From contig SYOX01000420.1 in assembly GCA_005804885.1 (NCBI GenBank), forward strand, positions 1 through 56,575: 56,575 nt of DNA, read 5' to 3'. Below are positions 32,418-40,599 of the stretch, one piece after another (the stretch's first letter is position 1; every line of letters starts with the position of its first letter). A program made the translations under genes and the position numbers. The notes below the pieces were generated by a model. That model searched no databases and was not told the DNA's origin. It was given only the letters and a program-made list of their open reading frames with translations. Source of the stretch: Pseudomonadota bacterium (GTDB lineage: Bacteria > Myxococcota_A > Bradymonadia > Bradymonadales > GCA-2716585).

Positions 32418-33445
32418 GGGGATCTCCTTGAGGCGTGGTTCGAATCCTGGGTGTGTCTGTCGCGGCGCGCTTCGATCTTGAAGTCCAGGGCGCTGCCGCT
32501 GGCCTCGGGGCGGCCGGTGAACTTCGGCTCGCCCTCGATGGTGGCCACCAGCGGCGCGTCGGCGCGGGCGTCGAGCCTGAGCACGTCGCCCTCGGCGAGG
32601 TTCAGCAGGGTGCGCAGGTCGATGTGGGCGCGGCCGAGCTCGACGCAGACCTCGACCTCGACCTCGGGCAGGTGCTCGGCGATCTGGCCGCCCGTCGTGT
32701 GTCGCGCGTGGGCCGGCATGCGGCTGACGTGGAGCAGGCGCTCCTTGAGCGGCTCGACGGCGCTGGCCGGCGTCAGCAGCCCGAGGGGCGAGCGGTAGCG
32801 CCCGCTCTGGATCTCGAAGACGGAGAAGAAGGCCGCCTCGGCGTCGTCGGCCAGCTGGCACAGCTCGGGGCGGACGACGAGCTGGGTGAACTCCGGCCGC
32901 AGGCTCGCCAGCGGGCGCCAGCCCTCGGCCAGATCCTCGCCCATGGGTCGGGCCAGGCGGTGCAGCAGGCGCAGTTCCAGGTGCGTCAGCTCGCGCTCGT
33001 CGCCCTCGGGTTGGGCGTCGAGGCCGCGCTCGGCGCCGCCGCACATCGCGTCGACGAGCGCCAGCAGCAGGTGGCCGTCGGTGACCACGGCGCAGCCGCC
33101 GGGCAGGGGCGCCATCTGGAAGACGAAGAGGCCGGTCGGCCTGGGGACCTGGAGGACGAAGTCGGAGAACTTGATCGAGTCGGTGCCGATGGCCTGGATA
33201 TCACAGCTCTGGCGAAGCGCGCTCGACAGCGTCCGCCGGAATGAGGCCGCGAAGCGCTCCGAGACGATATCCAGGCCAGGGAAGCCGGCCTGGATCGTCG
33301 TCGGCCTGCGGGTCAGGTCGCAGGGCTCGACCCGGAAGCCGGGGCGCTCGGCGGCGATCAGCCGCCCTTGCGGGAGGCTGGCCTGATCGCCGTGCTCGTC
33401 GGAGCGCAGGGCGTTCGGGTTCAGGGCGTGCTGGTGTGCGGTCAT
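32414..33445 (-). CDS. fliM: FliM-like flagellar motor switch protein
   Basis: The 343-residue protein starts at 33445 with GAGGGGG upstream. The middle domain (SERFAASFRRTLSSALRQSC, then DIQAIGTDSIKFSDFVLQVP) and the C-terminal SpoA-like domain (EVEVEVCVELGRAHIDLRTL, LNLAEGDVLRLD) match FliM. The classical N-terminal CheY-binding motif LSQxEIDALL is not visible; the N-terminus reads MTAHQHALNPNALRSDEHGD. FliM carries the rotational switch in the C-ring. It overlaps fliN by 4 bp and follows fliL after 7 bp. Confidence 0.88.
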   Translation of the reverse strand: MTAHQHALNPNALRSDEHGDQASLPQGRLIAAERPGFRVEPCDLTRRPTTIQAGFPGLDIVSERFAASFRRTLSSALRQSCDIQAIGTDSIKFSDFVLQVPRPTGLFVFQMAPLPGGCAVVTDGHLLLALVDAMCGGAERGLDAQPEGDERELTHLELRLLHRLARPMGEDLAEGWRPLASLRPEFTQLVVRPELCQLADDAEAAFFSVFEIQSGRYRSPLGLLTPASAVEPLKERLLHVSRMPAHARHTTGGQIAEHLPEVEVEVCVELGRAHIDLRTLLNLAEGDVLRLDARADAPLVATIEGEPKFTGRPEASGSALDFKIEARRDRHTQDSNHASRRSP

Positions 33446-33452
33446 GGCCCCC

Positions 33453-33917
33453 TCACTGAATGACGAACTCGGTGAAGTAGACGCCCTCGATGAGGTCCTG
33501 CTTCTTGAACTCGGCGTTGGCCAGCTCCAGAAGCTTGTTCTGGATGACCGTCTTGGCCTGGTCGCCCTGGGTGTCGGCAAAGGACAGGCCGGCGAGGTAG
33601 GTCAGCACCCGGTGTCGGATGGGCGCGGTGCGCGCCGTGATGGCCTCCTTGGCAGACTCGCCGCGGACGGCCAGGGAGACGGAGATCTTGAGGTAGCGGC
33701 CGGCGCCGGGCTCGTTGAGGTTGACGATGAAGGGGTCCATGTCGACGAGCAGGGGCGGGCCTGACTCGACAGGGCCCTCCGCCTCGCCGTTGGCGGCCTG
33801 TGCGCCGCCGCCGCCGAAGACGAAGAAGGCGCCAGCGCCGCCCGCGATCATCACCGCTGCGAGGGCGATCACCAGGGTGTTCTTGCTCTTTGGGGTCTGG
33901 GGCTCATCCTCTTCCAT
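33453..33917 (-). CDS. fliL: FliL stator-associated flagellar basal body protein
   Basis: The 154-residue protein has a short acidic cytoplasmic end (MEEDEPQTPKSKN), one membrane segment (TLVIALAAVMIAGGAGAFFV) and a periplasmic stomatin-like domain ending in the family signature DLIEGVYFTEFVIQ. FliL surrounds the stators and supports torque. The start at 33917 has CGAGGG 5 nt upstream; the frame is open upstream to 34010 without a signal. It lies between motB and fliM, in the usual order. Confidence 0.92.
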   Translation of the reverse strand: MEEDEPQTPKSKNTLVIALAAVMIAGGAGAFFVFGGGGAQAANGEAEGPVESGPPLLVDMDPFIVNLNEPGAGRYLKISVSLAVRGESAKEAITARTAPIRHRVLTYLAGLSFADTQGDQAKTVIQNKLLELANAEFKKQDLIEGVYFTEFVIQ

Positions 33918-34010
33918 CGTATCCCTCGGGTCGTAGAGCGCTTGCGCCTCGTGGGTCGGCGTCGCGTCCGTGGCGACAGCGATCACATCGGCCGCAGCCG
34001 CTGGGAGCAT

Positions 34011-34060
34011 GAATCGTCAGCGCGTTGGAGCGCGCGAATCGTCAGCGGGTCGGCGCGCGC
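34011..34060. repeat. 25-bp tandem duplication covering the motB stop codon
   Basis: GAATCGTCAGCG plus GTTGGAGCGCGC-like sequence occurs twice (34011-34035 and 34036-34060) with three mismatches in 25. The second copy contains the motB stop (TCA at 34042-34044). Confidence 0.9.
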
Positions 34061-34920
34061 AGTTCGAAGAGGACGCCAGCGGCGCGGGCGGGGTCGTCGG
34101 GGGCGGGTTCGGTGGCCGAGCAGCTCAACAGGGTGGGCGGCGTGTGGGTCTTCTGGAGCACATAGCGCAGGACATTGCAGCCGCGCGCGGCGGCCAGATC
34201 CCAGGTGGTCGGGTAGAGGTCCGGGCGCTCGATGGGGGTGCCCTTTCCAGGGACGACGCCGACGACGCGGGTTTCGAGGCCGAGGCCGTCGATGGCCTCG
34301 GCGATGCGCTGGAGCAGGATCAGGGAGCGCGGATCGATGCGGACGCGGCCCTCAAGGAAGAGGAGGTCGCCGTCGAGGAGGATGCGCAGCTTGTCTTCGT
34401 GGAGGGTGACGGTGAAGATGTCCTTGAGCTCGGGGCGCTTGAGGACGGTCAGGACCCGCTCGAAGCGCTCGCGGGTGCCGGCGCCGGATCCCAGGGGAGA
34501 GAACCCCTCGATCTTCTCGGCCTTGGAGTGGGCTTCGGCGACATCCAGGGCCTGCTGGATCTCGGGCGAGAGTTCGAGCTGGGGATCGTCGGGCTCGACG
34601 CTGGGGATCTCGCTGGGGTTGGTCTCAAAGCGGATGATCTCTCGTGGGGTGCCCGCGCGCCTGCGCAGTGAAGGCATGATCGGGGCATCGACGACGTCGG
34701 TGGCGCCGCCGACCGAGGAGGGCTCGCTGGTGGTGCCCAGGGCGCCGAGGCGGCCGTTGAAGAAGCCGCTGGCCTCGTCGAGCGCCTGGGTGTCGAGGCT
34801 GGACATGGACAGGAGCAGCACGAAGAAGGTGATCAGGAGCGTGACGAGGTCGGCGAAGGTCGCCATCCAGCCCAGGTCAACGGGGGCCTCCCCCTCGGGT
34901 TCTTTCGAGCGTCTGGCCAT
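34042..34920 (-). CDS. motB: MotB-like stator protein with intact proton-carrying Asp
   Basis: The 292-residue protein has the MotB helix GWMATFADLVTLLITFFVLL with the essential Asp at residue 24. A plug/linker follows (~45-165), and then an OmpA-like peptidoglycan-binding domain (LLFLEGRVRIDPRSLILLQR ... WDLAAARGCNVLRYVLQ). With MotA it forms the proton channel that powers rotation. It starts 3 bp after the stop of a second motB-like gene, so coupling by reinitiation is likely because no strong ribosome-binding site is seen. FliL follows after 124 bp. Confidence 0.92.
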   Translation of the reverse strand: MARRSKEPEGEAPVDLGWMATFADLVTLLITFFVLLLSMSSLDTQALDEASGFFNGRLGALGTTSEPSSVGGATDVVDAPIMPSLRRRAGTPREIIRFETNPSEIPSVEPDDPQLELSPEIQQALDVAEAHSKAEKIEGFSPLGSGAGTRERFERVLTVLKRPELKDIFTVTLHEDKLRILLDGDLLFLEGRVRIDPRSLILLQRIAEAIDGLGLETRVVGVVPGKGTPIERPDLYPTTWDLAAARGCNVLRYVLQKTHTPPTLLSCSATEPAPDDPARAAGVLFELRAPTR

Positions 34921-34923
34921 GGT

Positions 34924-35646
34924 TCAGGGTCCTTGCGGCGGATCGGCCCGGCGATCGGCGCGCTCGTGGAAGACGATGACGATGCGGTCGCGAGGGGGCT
35001 GTCCGGGTTCGGGTCGGAAGTGGGCCACGCCGTCGGCCTCGACGCGGTCGGGGGCCATGGCGTCGGCGCTGATCAGGTAGCGCTTGATGTTGAGCGCCCG
35101 CGCCGCGCTGACCTCCCAGAGCGCGCCCTGGGCCGAGTCGTCGTCGGGCGCGGGGGCGGCGGTGTGTCCCTCGACGACCAGGGTTCGGTCCAGCAGGTTG
35201 GAGGTCTCGGCGACCCGGTCCAGCAGGGCGAAGGTGCGCGGCGAGAGCGCCGAGCCCCCCTCGGGGTAGAGGACGCGGCTGGAGATCATGAGGCGGGGGT
35301 ACAGGCCGCCCCTGTCGAACTGGACGTCGCCCTCCAGGCCGAGGTGGCGGGTCTGGATCGTCACCTCCACGTCCCGGACCATGCGATCGAAGAGGATGAT
35401 GTCGTCCGTGAGGGCCTCGCGGCGCTCAAGGTACTTGCCCTCGTCGTCGAAGGCCATCCCGCCGTTGAGGATGCCGAAGGATCCGCGCAAGCTCCCGAGC
35501 GCCTTGCGTTTTTTGGAATCGTCGGGGACGGCAATGGAGGTCAGCATGATGAAGAAGGCCAGCAGGATGACCGACAGGGCGGTGAAGAGCGTCATGAAGT
35601 CGGCGCCGCTGTCTTCAGGGGCGGCGCGGGTCTTCTTGCGGGCCAT
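34924..35646 (-). CDS. Second MotB-like protein lacking the channel Asp
   Basis: The 240-residue protein has a single N-terminal membrane helix (ADFMTLFTALSVILLAFFIM) that aligns with the MotB helix, but the proton-carrying Asp is Ala23 (TFADL becomes LFTAL). An OmpA-like C-terminal domain is present (SALSPRTFALLDRVAETSNL, VVEGHTAAP, WEVSAARALNIKRYLI). It lies directly between motA and the intact motB (3-bp gaps), with GGAG upstream of the ATG. It could join MotA/MotB in mixed stators, anchor a separate complex, or be a non-conducting relative. Similar Asp-less paralogues may exist in other deltaproteobacterial flagellar clusters. Confidence 0.85.
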   Translation of the reverse strand: MARKKTRAAPEDSGADFMTLFTALSVILLAFFIMLTSIAVPDDSKKRKALGSLRGSFGILNGGMAFDDEGKYLERREALTDDIILFDRMVRDVEVTIQTRHLGLEGDVQFDRGGLYPRLMISSRVLYPEGGSALSPRTFALLDRVAETSNLLDRTLVVEGHTAAPAPDDDSAQGALWEVSAARALNIKRYLISADAMAPDRVEADGVAHFRPEPGQPPRDRIVIVFHERADRRADPPQGP

Positions 35647-35649
35647 GGA

Positions 35650-36414
35650 TCAAGCTCCTTCGGCGCCGCGTCGCGAGCGCGGCAGGAAGGCGTTGAGCTT
35701 CTGCTCGACGAGCCTGGGGTTGTCGCCTGAGGCGATGGCCAGGACGCCCTCCAGGGTCATCTCGCGCAGCATGGCCTCCTGGCCGGAGCGGGTCTTGAGC
35801 TTGCCGGCGATGGGGGTGCAGATGAGGTTGGCGATCACGGCGCCGTAGAAGGTGGTCAAGAGCGCCACGGCCATGGCCGGGCCGATGCTGCTGGGATCGT
35901 CCATATTCTGGAGCATCTGGACCAGGCCGATCAGGGTGCCGATCAGCCCGAGGGCGGGGGCGAAGGCGGCCAGGGTGGTGAAGATGCTGGCGCCCTCCCG
36001 GTGGCGCTCGCGCAGGGCGTCGATCTCGGTGGACAGGATGGCCTCGATGGCCTCGGTCTCCTGGCCGTCGATGACGAGCTGCAGGCCGGTGATCATGAAG
36101 GGGTCCGAGACCTTGGACAGCTCGCCTTCGAGGGAGAGGACGCCTTCGCGGCGGGCCTTGCTGGAGAAGTCGATCATGAGCTTGATGCGCGCGGCCGGAT
36201 CCTCGGGGCGGTGAAACACGGCATGCCTGGCGATCTTGAGCGCCCCGAGGAGCTGGCCGAGCGGGAAGTTGATCAGGCCCGCGCCGAGCGTCCCGCCGAA
36301 GACGATCAGCACCGAGGGCACGTCGACGAAGAGCATGAGGCTGCCGCCGAGGAGGATCGAGACGACGATCAGGCCGAAGGCCAAGACGAAGCCGATGAGG
36401 GTGGCAATATCCAT
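35650..36414 (-). CDS. motA: MotA flagellar stator protein
   Basis: The 254-residue protein has four membrane helices: ATLIGFVLAFGLIVVSILLG, SVLIVFGGTLGAGLINFPLG, the Pro-containing APALGLIGTLIGLVQML, and PAMAVALLTTFYGAVIANLI. The cytoplasmic loop (~65-145) interacts with FliG. MotA pentamers surround a MotB dimer in the inner membrane. The start at 36414 has GGAGGAG 4 nt upstream; an upstream in-frame ATG at 36474 has no matching residues. It heads the operon motA-motB-like-motB-fliL-fliM-fliN and is divergent from fliO. Confidence 0.95.
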   Translation of the reverse strand: MDIATLIGFVLAFGLIVVSILLGGSLMLFVDVPSVLIVFGGTLGAGLINFPLGQLLGALKIARHAVFHRPEDPAARIKLMIDFSSKARREGVLSLEGELSKVSDPFMITGLQLVIDGQETEAIEAILSTEIDALRERHREGASIFTTLAAFAPALGLIGTLIGLVQMLQNMDDPSSIGPAMAVALLTTFYGAVIANLICTPIAGKLKTRSGQEAMLREMTLEGVLAIASGDNPRLVEQKLNAFLPRSRRGAEGA

Positions 36415-36596
36415 GAAGCTCCTCCACCTTGAGGGGCCGCCGCAACGGGGCGACCCGCATGTCGCCTCTGTCATCGGCAGGCCTCAGGTCGGGCGTGAAT
36501 CGCGCCGCGTCAGCTCCTGGCCCTCGCCTCGCCGTCGCCGGATTGACGCCTCGGCGTGCCTCGGCGGCCCCGCGCCAAGGCTTTGACACATGGCGG

Positions 36597-36614
36597 TTGG
36601 CATCGGCCTTGCTC
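36597..36614 (+). promoter_or_regulatory. Sigma54-type (-24/-12) promoter for fliOP
   Basis: TTGGCATCGGCCTTGCTC has GG and GC at the exact 10-nt spacing of RpoN promoters (consensus TGGCAC-N5-TTGCW). The start would be near 36624, 45 bp before fliO. Flagellar genes are classical RpoN targets. It lies in the 254-bp divergent region between motA and fliO, where no other strong signal is seen. Confidence 0.55.
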
Positions 36615-36668
36615 TTTGTCCCTTCAGACACCCACGGGCCGCAGCGCCCGAGCCAGGAGGGACTGAGG

Positions 36669-38159
36669 ATGCCATCTGTGAACCAGCAAGCGAGCGTGCC
36701 CGTCGACGCGGACCTTGATCGAACCCGAAGGTGCGTATGGGCCTCGATCCTGGGCTTGTGGGGGACCTTCGCGACGGCGGTGATCCTTCAGGCGATGTTG
36801 TCCGCGCCGGCCTGGGCCTCCGAGCCGATGGAGATCGTCGGCTTCGGCCTCGAAGCGGCCGGTGAGGGCGGCGAGATGGTCCGGCTGGTCGTCCGCACGA
36901 GCACGGGGCTGCCCATAGACCCCGCGCGGATCCACTACAAGGTCAAGGACCGGGTGGCGCGCATCACCTTCGAGGGCGTGCCGATGGCCGCCTCGCTGGG
37001 CAAGGAGGTCCAGTTCGACATCGCGGGCGTGCGGCGGGTGGAGAAGGGCTACGCCATGGTCGACGGCGAGGCCGGCAGCCTGGTGCGGCTGCGCTTTGAC
37101 GCCCCCGCAGAGGTGGCCATCGAGGGCAAGGCCATCGAGACGACGGCCGACGGCCTCTCGATCCTGATGCCCTTCGGTCAAGCCCCCAAGGAGCAGGCCG
37201 ATCTTCTGGACGCGGCGCTCAACGACGAGACGCCCGCCCCGACCGCCGCGCCGCAGGGCGAGCCGGAGCCGGCGGCCAAGGTCGGCGCCCTGGGGACGAT
37301 GCTGGGCGCGCCCGCGGCGCGCGGCGACAAGGCGCCCGACGGGCCGCGCGACGCGGCGCCGGAGAAGACCGCGCAGGGCGGCGCCCCCGGCGCCACGCCG
37401 CTCAAGCTCGCCGACGAGGCGCGCGGCCCGTCGATGGGGCGAGTGGCGGTGAGCCTCGGGATCGTGGCGCTGCTCATCGTGCTGCTGGCGGTGGGCACGC
37501 GCAAGCTCAAGGGGGCCGGGCTCGGCGGCGGGCCCGGGCTGCGGACGCCGGTCGTCAAGGTCCTGTCCACCCACCGGATCGCGCGCGGCGTGCGGGTCCT
37601 GGTCGTCGACGTCATGGGCGATCTCCTGCTCGTCAGCCACGGCCAGACGGGCCTTCGGACGCTCTATCAGATCCCTGGCGAGAAGGCCGCGCTCCTGCGC
37701 GGCGAGGGCTCGCCGGGGGCGTTCGGCGAGTCCAGGGACCAGCGGGTCGCGTTGCAGGGGACCCTCAAGGGGCTGCTCGGCCGCCTCTCGGGGCCAGCGG
37801 CCGAGGTTGACGACGCGCCCGACGACGGGCTCCACGAGACCCTCGACGCGCTGGCGGCCAGCCTGGAGCGCCCTGCGCCGGCCCTCTCGCTGATCAAGAC
37901 GCGCGCGGAGGACTCGGCGACGGGCGGCGACGCCGAGCCCGCCGACTTCGACGCCTTCTTGTCGCGCCGCATGGTGCGCGACAGCTGGCGCCCGGCCGAG
38001 ACCCCATCGGGGAAGACCGACGAGGCCGAGGCTCGCCGCTCCAGCCGCGAGCCTTCGAACGAGCGCCCCGCGGGCCTGCGCCCGAGCGGCGGCGACCAGG
38101 AGCTCGACGACGTGACGCGCTCGATCCGCAGCCGCGCCCGCGCGCTCGGGAGGCTCTGA
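36669..38159 (+). CDS. fliO: FliO with an extra N-terminal AMIN-like domain
   Basis: The 496-residue protein has a hydrophobic export/anchor segment (~25-50, SILGLWGTFATAVILQAMLS), then an AMIN-like beta domain (EPMEIVGFGLEAAGEGGEMV ... KEVQFDIAGVRRVEKG) in the periplasm, and an Ala/Pro-rich linker. The FliO core follows: a membrane helix (VAVSLGIVALLIVLLAVGTR, ~258-278) and the cytoplasmic LSTHRIARGVRVLVVDVMGD block. The usual FliO is only 100-150 residues. FliO aids FliP ring assembly in the export gate. AGGAGGGAC precedes the ATG. The stop overlaps the fliP start (TGATG). Confidence 0.85.
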   Translation: MPSVNQQASVPVDADLDRTRRCVWASILGLWGTFATAVILQAMLSAPAWASEPMEIVGFGLEAAGEGGEMVRLVVRTSTGLPIDPARIHYKVKDRVARITFEGVPMAASLGKEVQFDIAGVRRVEKGYAMVDGEAGSLVRLRFDAPAEVAIEGKAIETTADGLSILMPFGQAPKEQADLLDAALNDETPAPTAAPQGEPEPAAKVGALGTMLGAPAARGDKAPDGPRDAAPEKTAQGGAPGATPLKLADEARGPSMGRVAVSLGIVALLIVLLAVGTRKLKGAGLGGGPGLRTPVVKVLSTHRIARGVRVLVVDVMGDLLLVSHGQTGLRTLYQIPGEKAALLRGEGSPGAFGESRDQRVALQGTLKGLLGRLSGPAAEVDDAPDDGLHETLDALAASLERPAPALSLIKTRAEDSATGGDAEPADFDAFLSRRMVRDSWRPAETPSGKTDEAEARRSSREPSNERPAGLRPSGGDQELDDVTRSIRSRARALGRL

Positions 38160-38962
38160 TGGGCGCCCTCATCAACGGCGTGGGTGGGCGCGGCGCGCGC
38201 CTGATGCTCGGGGTCCTGGCCGCCGCCGCCGTCCTGCTGATCGCCGGGCCGGCGCTGGCGCAGGTGCCTGCGGTGGTGCCCCCGACGCCGACGGGCCTGC
38301 AGATCAACCTGGGCGCCCCTGGCGTCGCAGGCGGAGAGGCCTCCGGCGTCATGAAGTTGACGGTCATGTTGACCCTCATGGCGCTGCTGCCGGCGCTCTT
38401 GATGACGATGACCTGCTTTACGCGGATCATCATCGTCTTCAGCTTCCTGCGCCTGGCGCTGGGGACGCAGCAGACCCCGCCGAACCAGGTGCTGATCGGC
38501 CTGAGCCTGTTCTTGACCCTCTTCGTCATGGCGCCGACCCTGACCCAGATCGAGCGCGAGGCCTACACGCCCTACGTCGAGGGGAAGATGGACACGACCG
38601 CGGCGATGGAGGCCGGCTCGGTGCCGCTGCGCACCTTCATGCTCAAGCAGACCCGCGAGAAGGACCTGGCGCTCTTCTACAAGGTGTCCGGGCAGGCCAA
38701 GCCGACCACGGTCGAGGAGGTCCCGATGGTGATCGTCATCCCGGCCTTCATCATCAGCGAGCTCAAGACGGCCTTCGAGATCGGCTTCTTGATCTACATC
38801 CCCTTCCTGGTCGTGGATCTGCTCGTGGCCTCGATCTTGATGTCGATGGGCATGATGATGTTGCCGCCGGTGGTCATCAGCCTGCCCTTCAAGCTGCTGC
38901 TCTTCATCATGATCGACGGCTGGGCCCTGATCGTCGGCACCATGATTCAATCTTTCGGCTGA
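38159..38962 (+). CDS. fliP: FliP flagellar export gate protein
   Basis: The 267-residue protein has a cleavable-type signal (LMLGVLAAAAVLLIAGPALA) and the FliP signatures: LTLMALLPALLMTMTCFTRI, RLALGTQQTPPNQVLIGLSL and the C-terminal IPFLVVDLLVASILMSMGMM, MLPPVVISLPFKLLLFIMID, GWALIVG. FliP forms the pentameric core of the flagellar type III export gate with FliQ and FliR. The usual partners fliQ, fliR, flhB and flhA do not follow here, so they must lie elsewhere in the genome. Confidence 0.97.
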   Translation: MGALINGVGGRGARLMLGVLAAAAVLLIAGPALAQVPAVVPPTPTGLQINLGAPGVAGGEASGVMKLTVMLTLMALLPALLMTMTCFTRIIIVFSFLRLALGTQQTPPNQVLIGLSLFLTLFVMAPTLTQIEREAYTPYVEGKMDTTAAMEAGSVPLRTFMLKQTREKDLALFYKVSGQAKPTTVEEVPMVIVIPAFIISELKTAFEIGFLIYIPFLVVDLLVASILMSMGMMMLPPVVISLPFKLLLFIMIDGWALIVGTMIQSFG

Positions 38963-39056
38963 TCTGACCGATGTAATGAAGTAACAAAGCCCCTCGCCAT
39001 GGCCCACGGAAGGCACCTTCGGCGGGACGCGCTCGGTGACTCAGGGAGGATCGATC

Positions 39057-39767
39057 ATGAGGTGCGTCGCCGTCATCCCCGCGCGGGGCGGGTCGAAGCG
39101 AATCCCGGGCAAGAACCTGGCGATGGTGGCCGGCAAGCCCCTGCTTGCCTGGACCATCGAGGCGGCGCAGGACGCCGTCGGGGTCGACCACGTCTTCGTC
39201 TCGACCGAGGACGAGGCCATAGGGCGGGTGGCGAGGCTCTACGGCGCCGAGGTCATCCCCCGGCCCGAGGCGCTGGCCCAGGACACCACGTCCACCGAGC
39301 CCGTCCTGCTCCACGCGCTGGACTGGCTCTTTGAGGTCTGCGAGATCGCCCCCGAGCTGCTCGTCACCTTGCAATGCACCAGCCCGCTGCGCGGCGCCGA
39401 GATCATCGATCGGGCCATCGCCGAGATCGATCGCTCGGGCTGCGACGCGGTCGTCGGCGCCCACCCGACCATCGACTACTTCTTCTGCGGGGAGATCAGC
39501 CCGGATGGGCGCTTCGTGACCCGCTACGACCCTCAGTCGCGGCCCAGGACCCAGGACATCGCCCCTCGCTACCGGGAGAACGGCTCGACCTACGTGACCC
39601 GCGCGGCCTTCCTGAGGCGCACGGGCTGCCGCATGGGGGGCGACATGCGCGCCGTCCTGATGAGCCCGCTGGAGGGCCTCGACATCGACGATCCTTACGA
39701 TCTTGAGCAGGCCCAGCGCCACCTGGAGGTCAAGACGACGGCGCCTTGCCTGGCGCTGCGGTTGTGA
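39057..39767 (+). CDS. Acylneuraminate (nonulosonate) cytidylyltransferase-like protein
   Basis: The 236-residue protein opens with the CMP-sugar synthetase motif IPARGGSKRIPGKN and has LVTLQCTSPLR, DRSGCDAVVGAHP and the late LEGLDIDDPYDLEQAQ of NeuA/PseF/LegF proteins. It activates sialic, pseudaminic or legionaminic acid with CTP in the cytosol. GGGAGGA lies 6 nt before the ATG. Its place 94 bp after fliP, in the same direction, suggests flagellin glycosylation, but no other nonulosonate gene is in the window, so the sugar is unknown. Confidence 0.88.
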   Translation: MRCVAVIPARGGSKRIPGKNLAMVAGKPLLAWTIEAAQDAVGVDHVFVSTEDEAIGRVARLYGAEVIPRPEALAQDTTSTEPVLLHALDWLFEVCEIAPELLVTLQCTSPLRGAEIIDRAIAEIDRSGCDAVVGAHPTIDYFFCGEISPDGRFVTRYDPQSRPRTQDIAPRYRENGSTYVTRAAFLRRTGCRMGGDMRAVLMSPLEGLDIDDPYDLEQAQRHLEVKTTAPCLALRL

Positions 39768-39849
39768 CGCGGGCGGTCCGGATCAGGCGCCGGCCTCTCG
39801 CGGCGCCCTTGCTCCTCGTGTGAGGGCGGCGACCTCGCCGGCGAGCGCG

Positions 39850-40410
39850 TCAGCGCGCGGCGCGGGCGTCGCAGGCGTCGCGCAGGCGCTTGACCATCTG
39901 CTGGACCTTGTCCATGGCGACGTCGCGGACCAGCGCCGTGGGCACGACGGCCGACACGTCGACATAGGACTGGTAGTCGACCTTGGTGGTGCCGGGCCTG
40001 GGGCCGTCGGTCAGGATCCAGGCCCCGCGGATGACGTTGGCGTCGCCGCTGAGCCGGTTCCACGAGATCGCGTCGACCTGCGCGCCTCGCCGGGTCGTGC
40101 GGCGCAGCGTGTACTCGGCCTCGGCCAGCACCGCGTCGACCTTGAAGTGGATGTCGCGGCTTTCGCCCTCTTCGCGGACGACCTTGAAGGACTTGATCTC
40201 AGGGAAGAGCTTGAGGAAGGCGTCGAGATCGTTGAGCACCGCGAAGACGACCGCGCGCTCCTGCTCGACGGTGAAGGAGGCCCTGAGACCCTTGACGCCC
40301 TTGTCCTCGGCCTCCTTGACCACGACCTCGTCAGCCCTGGCGACCTGCGGCGCCGCCGCGATCACCCCGAGCGCCACGGCGACCCCCACCAGCCCGATCC
40401 ACAGCCTCAT
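39850..40410 (-). CDS. Exported SRPBCC (START-like) protein
   Basis: The 186-residue protein has a signal peptide (MRLWIGLVGVAVALGVIAAA, cleavage after ARA-D). The fold is of the polyketide cyclase/START type: LRASFTVEQERAVVFAVLND, LDAFLKLFPEIKSFKVVREE, then DAISWNRLSGDANVIRGAWI and TTKVDYQSYVDVSAVVPTAL. Such domains hold lipids or aromatic ligands in a central cavity. Periplasmic versions may move lipids or membrane modifiers. The neighbours do not reveal a ligand. It is divergent from the next gene. Confidence 0.75.
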   Translation of the reverse strand: MRLWIGLVGVAVALGVIAAAPQVARADEVVVKEAEDKGVKGLRASFTVEQERAVVFAVLNDLDAFLKLFPEIKSFKVVREEGESRDIHFKVDAVLAEAEYTLRRTTRRGAQVDAISWNRLSGDANVIRGAWILTDGPRPGTTKVDYQSYVDVSAVVPTALVRDVAMDKVQQMVKRLRDACDARAAR

Positions 40411-40528
40411 CGATCCCTCCGAGCGCTCGCGCGACCCACACCGGCTTCATCGGCGCACAGCTTAGCGGCCTCGGGCTCAAGATCGCAAATCGCCGTGTCG
40501 GCCATGGGTGCGGTGGCTCGGAGCGGTG

Positions 40529-40537
40529 TGCTATACT
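40529..40537 (+). promoter_or_regulatory. Extended -10 promoter TGCTATACT
   Basis: A TGn extension followed by TATACT (40532-40537) lies 63 bp upstream of the next start. No good -35 is seen, which is common for extended -10 promoters. Confidence 0.4.
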
Positions 40538-40599
40538 GTCTTCCCGCCCGCCGTCATCACGGCGCCGGAACCGCGTGCAAGGAGCATCGACAGCCGGCC

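Noticed and set aside
32433..32449. GGTTCGAATCC, a tRNA T-loop-like motif
   Set aside because: It lies inside the 3' end of fliM and no acceptor, D or anticodon arm can be drawn around it.
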